Source: Deefgea tanakiae (lineage in GTDB: Bacteria > Pseudomonadota > Gammaproteobacteria > Burkholderiales > Chitinibacteraceae). Taken from it: a stretch of DNA of 64,000 bases. A program made the position numbers and the translations under genes. Positions 17,029-24,800 of the stretch are shown in pieces. Positions within the stretch are counted from its first letter, which is position 1, and each line of letters begins with the position of its first letter. The notes under the pieces were generated by a model, which saw only the letters and a list, made by a program, of their open reading frames with translations, did not search any database and had not been told where the DNA came from. The DNA lies in assembly GCF_019665765.1 (NCBI RefSeq), contig NZ_CP081150.1, positions 930,001-994,000 of the forward strand. The letters are read 5' to 3'.

Positions 17029-18786
17029 TCATTGAGCCGGCGAAGACGAAGAGATAGGGGCATCGAAGTTGAGCAATGCCCGGCATTCAGCGTACTTCGT
17101 ATCGCTGAGAATCTTTTTTTCGTCCAGCTCAATAACGTGTGCTGCACTCTTATAGCTATCGATTTCGCTACGGTTCATAGCGCACAAAATGAGTTGTGTG
17201 TTTGGAGGTACCGAGTCCATCAGGAACTTAAGGATCTTCTCGTAGTTGAAATCTGCTTGTTCCTGTTGATTTGGTGTATCGATTACCACTGCCGAGAATA
17301 CCTCATTCTCTGCTCTATGCGCCTGTCGGATAATGGACATGTAATATGCTAGGAGGCCACGGGTGCTTTCCGCCGCGCCACCGCTTCCATAGAGCTTCTT
17401 GTAATCAAGAGGGGACTCGATTGGGGATAGATTTATGCCTTGAGCCTTCAGCTCATCGATATACTTAGCCAAGGAGTCTTTGAAGGTGGCATCAAGATTT
17501 TCTCGTTCATCCTTAGTCAATAGCTTCTTCTGTTCTGCTCTCAAGTTTTTGTTGGTGGCATTGATGGTTCGGATCAGAGTTGTTTTGGTCTCCATCGTTT
17601 GCTGCACATGCATCTGAACTGCGCGAGAAGCGATGCTGCCTAGGAATGATGATTCGGCTGAGTTTGTCCCTGTGTCAGTCGTTTCGGAGGAATCAAGCGA
17701 TTTATATTTGTTGTTGATGAAATCAATTTCAGTACGCGTGCTCTCGTGCTGTTTCTGAGTTCTAACCAGTTTTTTGTCTAGGAGGTCAATCTTTCCGCTG
17801 AGCTGTGTCACTAGGCTGTCTGCTTCATCCTTATCTGCGAGGATGGAGGCTCGTCTTGGTGACGAGTTATCGTGCTCGGTTCCACATAGCGGACACAGCA
17901 GGGACTCACCTTCAACGCATTCGACAGAAAAGGAGTAATCCTTTTCAAGCTCAGTAGATGCTAGCGTTGACAGATCAAGTTGACTTTGCAAATAGAGGCG
18001 TTCAGTTTGGATTTCGGCAATCGTACCAAGTAGTTCTTCTTGTTTAGCCTGGAGGTTGGCAATGTCTTCAGTGACCTCCGCAGCGAGGGTGTCGAACTCT
18101 CCCTTTGAAAGGGCAACGGTTTTGATCGATGTAGGCAGGTACGTTTTGACGACCTCGATTGCAGTCTCAATCTTCTTGACCTCTATTTCTGCTGTTTTTT
18201 TCTCAAGGTTTCGAGTAGCAATCTGCTCTTCGAACTCGAAAAATTCAGGTAGCAAATAACCTGTATGATATTCGATGATGGTCTTTTGCCACTTGGAGTA
18301 TTGCTCAAGATTGATGAAGCCATTCCATGCGTGAGACCAACTCCGCCGCTGATCTACATAGAAAGGCAAAAAGTAGAAGGCAGGAGGGGGAGATTCAAGT
18401 TTGGTTGCATCGTTCCTGTTTGGTAGCAAAGCCTTGAAACCAACGATCTCAGCAAAAACCTCAGAGTACTTACCAGTGATTTTAGGAAATTTTTCCCATT
18501 GACCATTTGGACGATGGAGAAACATTATGTTTCCGTATCGTCCAACCTGATAGGTCTCCCCTCCAATAGTGAAATCAACCAAGCAGCGAACATCAAATGA
18601 TGCCCATGTGATATCCAGCTCCAGATCTCCACCTAAAGTCCAGAAGAGCAACTTGGCTAGTGTCGATTTTCCAAAACTATTGTCGTTCGCCGTTATCAGG
18701 TTGAAGCGTGGTTTGAACTCGAACTGATTTCCGGACTTTAGGGTATCGGATGCTACTACCAGTCGTTTGAATGCTAAGTTTTTCAT
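17029..18786 (-). CDS. SMC/RecN-like ATPase with zinc-hook motif, LmuB-like (Lamassu)
   Basis: 585 residues. N-terminal Walker A (A-N-D-N-S-F-G-K-S-T, 33-42), two long coiled-coil arms (~185-285 and ~310-460), a central C-P-L-C (298-301) typical of Rad50/SMC zinc hooks, and Walker B A-V-V-I-D-T-P near 498-505. This is the layout of DNA-sensing SMC-like subunits; in Lamassu the LmuB SMC protein recognises DNA ends and releases an effector. Paired with the DUF4297 nuclease gene 53 nt upstream on the same strand, which fits a Cap4-type Lamassu without a visible lmuC. Bracketed by repeat copies 7 and 8. Assignment to Lamassu is inference. Confidence 0.72.
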   Translation of the reverse strand: MKNLAFKRLVVASDTLKSGNQFEFKPRFNLITANDNSFGKSTLAKLLFWTLGGDLELDITWASFDVRCLVDFTIGGETYQVGRYGNIMFLHRPNGQWEKFPKITGKYSEVFAEIVGFKALLPNRNDATKLESPPPAFYFLPFYVDQRRSWSHAWNGFINLEQYSKWQKTIIEYHTGYLLPEFFEFEEQIATRNLEKKTAEIEVKKIETAIEVVKTYLPTSIKTVALSKGEFDTLAAEVTEDIANLQAKQEELLGTIAEIQTERLYLQSQLDLSTLASTELEKDYSFSVECVEGESLLCPLCGTEHDNSSPRRASILADKDEADSLVTQLSGKIDLLDKKLVRTQKQHESTRTEIDFINNKYKSLDSSETTDTGTNSAESSFLGSIASRAVQMHVQQTMETKTTLIRTINATNKNLRAEQKKLLTKDERENLDATFKDSLAKYIDELKAQGINLSPIESPLDYKKLYGSGGAAESTRGLLAYYMSIIRQAHRAENEVFSAVVIDTPNQQEQADFNYEKILKFLMDSVPPNTQLILCAMNRSEIDSYKSAAHVIELDEKKILSDTKYAECRALLNFDAPISSSSPAQ

Positions 18787-18839
18787 GCTGCTTTGTCCTG
18801 AGATTTCTAATCAGCAGTTTGAAGTTGTCGATGGTCGGC

Positions 18840-19952
18840 TCATTTTTCATGGCATTTACTCAACAGCTCGTAGATGATCGCAGCTTGGATTGATTCCAAA
18901 TCAACAAGGTTGTTTTTGGTTGTTTCAGGCAAGGACTCAAAAGCCTTCTTCATAAACCATGTCGCACCTTGTTCTTCGAATGCCTCAAAGTTGCGTTCAA
19001 CCGTATCTTTGACTGCTTGATGGTTGTCGATGGCAATCAAGGTGCGTTCTAAGCGCACTGCATTGTGGTAGCGCTCAAAAGCTCTCCGAATCTGGATCCG
19101 CTTGTTAGACTTAAGTTCAAATTCGTTAAGGATGTCCTCAAAGTCCTGCAAGAAGACCTCAATACCCCTGCTTTCTGTATATGATGAAATGACTCTTTCT
19201 ACGTCGCTGTGGGTTGTTCCTTTATTCTTTACAAGGTTGTTCCACTCAGTAAAATCAAATGCCACAGCTCCCTTGCGATGCAAGTCGTCAATGAGCACTC
19301 GATAGATCGTAGAGGCATTGCACTTGGCACCTGGCGCTTTCACATCGACAAGCTTGGAAATTCGGCCAATAGCAACGTCCTGAAAACCGGATGCCGGCAG
19401 ATCGGGAGTAATAAACCTCAAAGTTTTAGGAATGGGGTAGGTGCCAAGTTCCTTGTCGAGCGCAGCTTGGATGTCTTTCAAGCAGTCATCGTGGAGATCA
19501 CCAATCGAAATAATCGAGAGCTTGAGGCCATCTATTTTGGGAGGTAAATTGAAGCCGCAGGTTGCAACTAGATCGAGCGAGTTCAGCTTGTCGACAAAAG
19601 GCTTTTCACGAACTCCTTGGAGCATCTTCCCAAGAATTGAATTTGTTACTATTTTGGCCTTAACCTTAGGAACCGAAGTAAGTTTTTGCTTGCTCCAAGC
19701 AGACGAGCTGACATTTTTTATCTGATTGAATTCAAACCGTGCGATGGACTCATCGGTCGAAGTTGCTAACACCACGTCTTCATGCAACTCGATAAAGACA
19801 ACATAATCGTCAGAATTTTCGTGAGCGCCAAGAATTCGGCACAGTGCCCAGTGGTACTGGTATTCGTATTTCTCGAACGTTTGCGCACCCGCCGTTTCTC
19901 GCTGTGCTGTGGCAAGAGGGTTATTGCCTGACAATTCCTTTGTTGTATCCAA
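18840..19952 (-). CDS. DUF4297/Cap4-type nuclease, LmuA-like effector
   Basis: 370 residues. The N-terminal ~200 residues resemble DUF4297 (dsDNA endonuclease domain, also in Cap4). They include a glutamine/aromatic helix (EKYEYQYHWAL), an acidic pair in IELHED (E58-D59), and F-N-Q-I-K (Q77/K79), the expected D/E...QxK arrangement of the PD-(D/E)xK fold. The C-terminal part is helical and unassigned. As first gene of the pair it would be the effector degrading DNA once the SMC partner senses foreign ends. Upstream lies repeat copy 8. Confidence 0.7.
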   Translation of the reverse strand: MDTTKELSGNNPLATAQRETAGAQTFEKYEYQYHWALCRILGAHENSDDYVVFIELHEDVVLATSTDESIARFEFNQIKNVSSSAWSKQKLTSVPKVKAKIVTNSILGKMLQGVREKPFVDKLNSLDLVATCGFNLPPKIDGLKLSIISIGDLHDDCLKDIQAALDKELGTYPIPKTLRFITPDLPASGFQDVAIGRISKLVDVKAPGAKCNASTIYRVLIDDLHRKGAVAFDFTEWNNLVKNKGTTHSDVERVISSYTESRGIEVFLQDFEDILNEFELKSNKRIQIRRAFERYHNAVRLERTLIAIDNHQAVKDTVERNFEAFEEQGATWFMKKAFESLPETTKNNLVDLESIQAAIIYELLSKCHEK

Positions 19953-20104
19953 TTACGTCCCCAAGTTTACTTGGCGTTGCTCACTGACGAGATGCCCCAT
20001 TAACCTTTCACAATTATACAGCTTTTGTTGGCTGTGAGTTTAAAACTTGCTGCGGAGACTATTCGGATTCTAGTGTAGACCGGTAGTTTCACTTTAAATC
20101 GTTG

Positions 20105-20217
20105 AATGACCGCAAAGGCCGATCTGTAGTTGCAGAAGTTTGAACAATGAAAGGCCGCAAACCATCTGGTTGCGGCCTTCATCATTTATTGCACTCCGCT
20201 ATGGCTGCTCGGTCATT
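20105..20217 (+). repeat. Dispersed palindromic repeat, copy 8
   Basis: Extended ends AATGACCG and CGGTCATT are a perfect inverted repeat; inner hairpin AAGGCCGCAAACC...GGTTGCGGCCTT. Separates the Lamassu-like pair from the 138-residue gene. Confidence 0.8.
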
Positions 20218-20241
20218 CGCAGGCATTTAATCCGAGGTGGC

Positions 20242-20658
20242 TCATAATGTTGCTCTTTCTTTTTCAGCCTTCTCGTTGGCATCCATTTCATTCACCAACG
20301 CAGTTAATAGTGAATCATGTGCCGCCATTCTCCACTGTTGTTCAATGTGGGTCAGCGCATCACACATGCGCTGGTAATGAATCAGCTGTTTTTCAAATCG
20401 ATTCGTTTCAGCATAGCCTTGCTGAAGCAAGTTTAAGGACTCTCGCAGCAAGTTCAGTCGTTGCACTTTAAGAAACGGCATTGGCGTCATTTTTCGGAGA
20501 CGCTCGGTTGCATTGAGTGCAAGGACAAGCATTTTCAAATTAGCTGGGAGCCACATTTCCCGATCATAAAGATGAATCGCGGACCACATTGGTAACATCA
20601 GGCTATCAACGAGTGCTGCCGCAGCAACTTTAGGTTTTTGTGAGGCATATTTGCGCAT
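20242..20658 (-). CDS. Hypothetical 138-residue helical protein
   Basis: Not recognised. 138 residues, predicted almost all-helical, with basic N-terminus (MRKYASQKPK), leucine-rich middle (LNLLRESLNLLQQGY) and acidic/basic tail (ANEKAEKERATL). No TM segment, signal or catalytic motif. No clear SD. It lies between repeat copies 8 and 9 and just downstream of the twin 92-bp repeats, so it could belong to a decayed mobile element. Confidence 0.5.
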   Translation of the reverse strand: MRKYASQKPKVAAAALVDSLMLPMWSAIHLYDREMWLPANLKMLVLALNATERLRKMTPMPFLKVQRLNLLRESLNLLQQGYAETNRFEKQLIHYQRMCDALTHIEQQWRMAAHDSLLTALVNEMDANEKAEKERATL

Positions 20659-20770
20659 CGTTTTCGTTAATTAAAATAAGTTGAATCGGAGGCGCGGAGT
20701 TTAACGCATCGTATTTTGCGAGACGAATCGGACTGATGAATGTTAAACGAAAGCAAAAGTTCATGAGCGG

Positions 20771-20880
20771 CCGCTTTGGCCGAAGTGTCGATGCCGACGG
20801 TTGAAAAATGAAAGGCCGCTAACCACCAGGTTGCGGCCTTAATCTTTTTTGGATCATGCCAATGCTGTTCGGCCATAGCC
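20771..20880 (+). repeat. Dispersed palindromic repeat, copy 9
   Basis: TGGCCGAA/TTCGGCCA ends, inner hairpin AAGGCCGCTAACC...GGTTGCGGCCTT. Last copy seen in the window; none found from 21 kb onward. Confidence 0.8.
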
Positions 20881-20917
20881 GACACTCAAATGTCTCTACA
20901 AAAGCTAGGGCGATTCA

Positions 20918-21009
20918 TTGTCACTTTCTACAATTTACGCCCAACTCCTGCAAAAAATGGGCAAAAATCACAAATAGTGACAAAAAATGAATGAAAGTGA
21001 CAAATCAAT
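20918..21009 (+). repeat. 92-bp palindromic direct repeat, copy A (iteron-like)
   Basis: Contains TTGTCACTTTC at the left edge, GCCCA...TGGGC in the middle, and GTGACAAA at 20977-20984 and 20997-21004. Nearly identical to copy B, 205 bp downstream. Confidence 0.85.
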
Positions 21010-21122
21010 ATTATATTTACATTTAAATTACGCTCCATGAAACCATCTTAATTAAAAAATTTAATTTTTAGTGGTGTAAAATGTAAGGTAAGTTAATTTT
21101 TCTCTGGTACGGAAGGTACTAT

Positions 21123-21214
21123 TTGTCACTTTCTACAATTTACGCCCAACTCCTGCAAAAAATGGGCAAAAATCACTAATAGTGACAAAAAATGGCTGAA
21201 AGTGACAAATCAAT
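21123..21214 (+). repeat. 92-bp palindromic direct repeat, copy B (iteron-like)
   Basis: The outer 12-bp inverted repeat is perfect here (TTTGTCACTTTC at 21122-21133, GAAAGTGACAAA at 21198-21209), with a third GTGACAAA motif between. The 113 bp between copies A and B is very AT-rich. Architecture resembles replication-origin or cis-replication regions of P4-like satellites; this is inference. Confidence 0.85.
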
Positions 21215-21452
21215 AGATTATTTACATGAAAATTACTCGTGAATCGAAAATTAACTCAAAAACAGGTTAATTTTTGGACCTTGAAAAAACGTAAGACAAA
21301 CTCTCATCTTGCGTTCCTGATCCACCGAGAGGGTGAAAGTGTTTGGTAAGCTTTTGGTCTCAAACACGCGTTCCGCGCGTTCAACTGTTTTTAATTTTCC
21401 GCTGCACGCTTTGCCAATTCGCCCATCATTTTTGTAGCCCTTGGAAACGCGG

Positions 21453-21731
21453 CTATGAGTTCAGTCCGAGTTCGCAAATGAGGGAACTCAAAAAAACGAT
21501 ATGTATTGACTTTTGGGTATTGATTATCAATGCCTACAGGGCAATACCTGTCATTCTAAAGTTCAGTAGGGCATTCATCGCCGTAGAAATTACGCCGTGG
21601 ATGGTGGCGGTTCGTGCGGTGTCGTTAAAACCTTGCACCTGCCATAGCGCATCGGTTGGATGTGCGCAGCTTTGTCGCGCTCCATTTATTACGGCTGACG
21701 AATTGAATGCAATCGACATCATACGGCGCAA
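21453..21731 (-). pseudogene. Ash/Icd-like phage-satellite ORF remnant
   Basis: On the minus strand, 65 residues run from MRRMMSIAF through the segments QGFNDTARTATIHG and ISTAMNALLNF to a stop at 21534. The same frame then continues for 26 residues to a second stop. The 'GF-x-DTARTAT...MNALLNF' pattern recalls the Ash/Icd-like small proteins of prophages and P4-like satellites. No codon usage or SD argument makes it convincing as an intact gene. It is the only assignable content between copy B and hsdS. Confidence 0.3.
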
Positions 21732-21798
21732 TGCGCTTCGCTTATTGACGCCCTACAAAAGCAATGTGCCGTACGCGGTTGGCTTACGATTTGTTTAG

Positions 21799-22959
21799 TT
21801 AGAAAACTTGGCTTTGACACGCCTCTGATAACGAGGCAACAACAGCAAGAGCATTACTACTTACCTCTTTTAAGTTATTAACTGTAATCACGGTCTGTTC
21901 GAATCTTTTTTTCAACTCAATGGGTGGAGTTGGGATATTCAAATCTCGCAAGATTGCTAAATTGATGTTTTTCTGAGCAGATTCAGGTGCGTTATCTTCC
22001 AGTGTCTTTTGCAAGAAGGATAACCATATTCGAACATATTCAACGGTTGCCGAGTCGACAGCGGAAAACCCAACAACACTGTCTGGGAAACATGCGTCAA
22101 ATCGCAAAATCCCTGTTTTAGCAATATTTGCCGCAATGGTTATGCACAGAGTGCCTTTGGGCCACATTTTGCTTTGTTGCAATCCTTTATCAGAGTAAGT
22201 CGCCGTATAACTGCGTATATAGCCATCGCTTTTTGAAACTTCACCGGTTTGGATAAGTGGATATGCTCCTCCCAAAAGAGAAGGGTCATTTCTTGGTCGA
22301 TGCTTTGATATTCCACGGTCAAGCGTGCCGATCTCACCGAGTTTTTTAACCGGCCACCCCTTCGGATTAGTGACGGGGTCGCCGAACATTTCTAGGAAGG
22401 TGGCGCGGAGGAAGTCGTCGGCGAGGGCGATGGCTTGGGCGCGTTTGCGGCGCAGGCTGTCGGCCTTGTCGAGGATGGCGGCGATGCGTTTTTGCTCTTC
22501 AAGCGGGGGAATTTGGATTAGAAATTTTTTCAAATCACGACCGGATAAATTTGGTTGTGCCGCTCCATTTTCAAATTTACTTATTTCTTTCTTGCAAGCG
22601 TGGCTGCCTAAGTATTGCATTAGGTAGTTTGTATCAATGGCTTTACTTGGTCGAATAATAATCAGTGATGAAGCTATCGCGGTCTGTGGTAAGTCTTTAA
22701 TTAATGCAAATTTTCCAATCGATCCGCGTAAACAAAATACAATATCACCAACTTTAGTCTTGCCTGCTCCAAGCTGCGTGTATTTATCTTGAGTTATATA
22801 ATTAAGCCCAGCGAGGCTGATGCCATTATCAGCAATATCCCCTGCGTTAATAAACGGAATACCACAATCTACAAATTCATCTCTTGAGGGATAGTTTATG
22901 CCCCTATCACCATTTTCAAACTCACAAACTTCACCTAGTTCCATCATTGGCCAAGTCAC
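21799..22959 (-). CDS. hsdS: Type I restriction-modification specificity subunit
   Basis: 386 residues. Two target-recognition domains (~1-150 and ~205-345), each followed by a conserved helical spacer. The central repeat reads [20 protein letters not shown], and a matching C-terminal '[12 protein letters not shown]' lies near the end. It directs HsdM/HsdR to a bipartite DNA site. The ATG overlaps the hsdM stop by 4 nt. Both recognition domains are AT-rich while the central spacer (about 22320-22510) is GC-rich like hsdM, a mosaic expected from domain shuffling. Confidence 0.95.
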   Translation of the reverse strand: MTWPMMELGEVCEFENGDRGINYPSRDEFVDCGIPFINAGDIADNGISLAGLNYITQDKYTQLGAGKTKVGDIVFCLRGSIGKFALIKDLPQTAIASSLIIIRPSKAIDTNYLMQYLGSHACKKEISKFENGAAQPNLSGRDLKKFLIQIPPLEEQKRIAAILDKADSLRRKRAQAIALADDFLRATFLEMFGDPVTNPKGWPVKKLGEIGTLDRGISKHRPRNDPSLLGGAYPLIQTGEVSKSDGYIRSYTATYSDKGLQQSKMWPKGTLCITIAANIAKTGILRFDACFPDSVVGFSAVDSATVEYVRIWLSFLQKTLEDNAPESAQKNINLAILRDLNIPTPPIELKKRFEQTVITVNNLKEVSSNALAVVASLSEACQSQVF

Positions 22960-24503
22960 AGCATAGCCTCCAACTCTTTCAACTCTCGCTGAATTTCATC
23001 TTCCAGCGTCATCAAGCGGTTCAGAATCTCGCGTGGGTCTTCGTGTTGTTCGACGGCGTAAACCTGTTGTTTGTAACGGTTGATTGATAGATCGTAGTTT
23101 TGCGCGACCAGATCGGCTTTGGGTACGCCAAAGGCTTGCTGGGTGCGATCGCTAAAGTCGCCGTCGCGGTTGCACCAGCGTTTGTATTCGGCAAGGACTT
23201 TGGGCAGATCGTTGTCTTTGATTGGTTGGCGTTTGTCGTCGAGCGAGTAGCCGTCGGCTTGTACGTCATAGAAAAAAACGTCGTCGGTACTGCCGCCTTT
23301 GGCGAACACGATAATGGCGGTCGATACACCGGCGTAGGGTTTGAATACACCGCTTGGTAGTGAAATCACGGCTTCGAGCTGGTGGTCTTCGATCAGGTGT
23401 TTACGCAGTTGCACGTGCGCTTTGGATGAGCCGAACAGCACGCCATCGGGCACGATGGTGGCGGAGCGCCCGCCGACTTTGAGCATGCGTAGAATCAGGC
23501 CGATAAACAGTAGCTCGGTTTTCTTGGTTTTTACCACGCGCAGAATGTCGGGCGATACGTCATGCTCGTCGAGGCTGCCTTTGAATGGCGGATTGGCCAA
23601 AATCAGATCGAAACTGTCTTTGGCTTGGCTTGGGCGCTTTTCGGCAAAGTTTTGGCTAAGCGTGTCTTGGTAATGAATCGCAGGCGCGGCGACGCCGTGC
23701 ATAATCAGATTCATGCTGGCGATGCGCAGCATGGTGGCGTCGAAATCAAAGCCGTGGAACATGTCGGTGTCGATGTGCTGACGATGCGCCTGCAGCAAGT
23801 CACCGCTGTACAGGGTGGCGGTATCGGCCTCACCGCGTTCATTAATAAAGGTTTCAGTATGGATACCTGCCGCACTGCTGTGTGTGCGCAGTAAATGATC
23901 GTAGGTTTCAACCAAGAAACCACCGGTACCGCAAGCGGGGTCGCAAATGCAGTCGGTCGGCTGCGGCTCCATCAGCTCGGCCATCATGCGGATGATGTGG
24001 CGCGGCGTACGGAACTGGCCGTTGATGCCCGCAGTGGTGAGTTTGCTGAGCAGATATTCGTACAGATCGCCCTTGGTGTCGCCCTGCTCTAGAGGCAATG
24101 CGTTGACTGCATTGACGGCCCTGACTAGCAAGGTATCTCGCTGAATCATGAGCTGAGCATCTTTCATAAAGTCGGCGAATAAACTGCCTTCGTTACCACC
24201 TCTCTCAGCCATGATACGAAAATGCTTAAATACTTTGTCGCGCACATGCGGCAACATTTGCTCAGCACCAAAGTGCCGCCAGGTTTCCCAGCGGCAATCT
24301 TGCTCGTCGGGGTTAAAGCGGCGATTAAAGGCTTGGCCCGTCATCTGGCTACGGCGCTCGTCTTTGCGCTCTTGCATATCTAATAAGCGCGAATACATCA
24401 GAAAGGTAATTTGCTCGATGACCGTCAGCGGATTGGTAATGCCGCCGGTCCAGAATTCGGTCCAGAGGCAGTCGATTTTGTTTTTTAATTCGCCGGTGAT
24501 CAT
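22956..24503 (-). CDS. hsdM: Type I restriction-modification DNA methyltransferase subunit
   Basis: 515 residues. N-terminal HsdM_N helical domain, then an N6-adenine methyltransferase domain with motif [10 protein letters not shown] (188-196, SAM binding) and motif IV N-P-P-F (304-307, catalysis). It methylates adenine in both half-sites with two M per S subunit. Overlaps the upstream small ORF and the downstream hsdS by 4 nt each (ATGA type), so the operon is translationally coupled. Confidence 0.96.
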   Translation of the reverse strand: MITGELKNKIDCLWTEFWTGGITNPLTVIEQITFLMYSRLLDMQERKDERRSQMTGQAFNRRFNPDEQDCRWETWRHFGAEQMLPHVRDKVFKHFRIMAERGGNEGSLFADFMKDAQLMIQRDTLLVRAVNAVNALPLEQGDTKGDLYEYLLSKLTTAGINGQFRTPRHIIRMMAELMEPQPTDCICDPACGTGGFLVETYDHLLRTHSSAAGIHTETFINERGEADTATLYSGDLLQAHRQHIDTDMFHGFDFDATMLRIASMNLIMHGVAAPAIHYQDTLSQNFAEKRPSQAKDSFDLILANPPFKGSLDEHDVSPDILRVVKTKKTELLFIGLILRMLKVGGRSATIVPDGVLFGSSKAHVQLRKHLIEDHQLEAVISLPSGVFKPYAGVSTAIIVFAKGGSTDDVFFYDVQADGYSLDDKRQPIKDNDLPKVLAEYKRWCNRDGDFSDRTQQAFGVPKADLVAQNYDLSINRYKQQVYAVEQHEDPREILNRLMTLEDEIQRELKELEAML

Positions 24504-24796
24504 GGTGTTGCCTTCGTTAAAATTTTGAGTTCGGTGATGCAGCGTTGCTCTAGTTTGTAGAGCCCGTGGCGTTCGGTGGTTTTACTTTTTGCCCGTACGC
24601 TAAAACCGAGGTCGCGAACATGACGAAGCACTTCATGCTCGTCATGCAGCTCAATACTGTCTTGGGTCGTGTTGCCGTGTGGCGCTACGCGAAAAGCGAT
24701 GACCCCCGTCTTTTTACACCTCATTTTGATCGGGTAAAGTACGTCGCCACTGCCGTGTATCAGGCAAAAAAGATGGCTAAATCGTTCGATGGTCAT
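24500..24796 (-). CDS. Unknown small protein inside the hsd operon
   Basis: 98 residues, starting 4 nt after the hsdR stop and overlapping hsdM by 4 nt, so it is certainly part of the operon. Features: an HGSG..L segment near 14-20, a strand-rich middle ([13 protein letters not shown]), an acidic patch ([12 protein letters not shown]), and a basic tail. No family recognised. Position between R and M suggests a role in assembly, control of restriction, or protection during expression (inference). Confidence 0.7.
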   Translation of the reverse strand: MTIERFSHLFCLIHGSGDVLYPIKMRCKKTGVIAFRVAPHGNTTQDSIELHDEHEVLRHVRDLGFSVRAKSKTTERHGLYKLEQRCITELKILTKATP

Positions 24797-24800
24797 GGTC

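Noticed and set aside
494-20880. Integron attC sites as an explanation of the dispersed palindromes
   Set aside because: Same orientation and conserved folding are suggestive, but the outer boxes (GGCCGA/TCGGCC) lack the invariant GTT/AAC of attC, some blocks are >7 kb, and no IntI gene is present. Kept only as a comparison to test.
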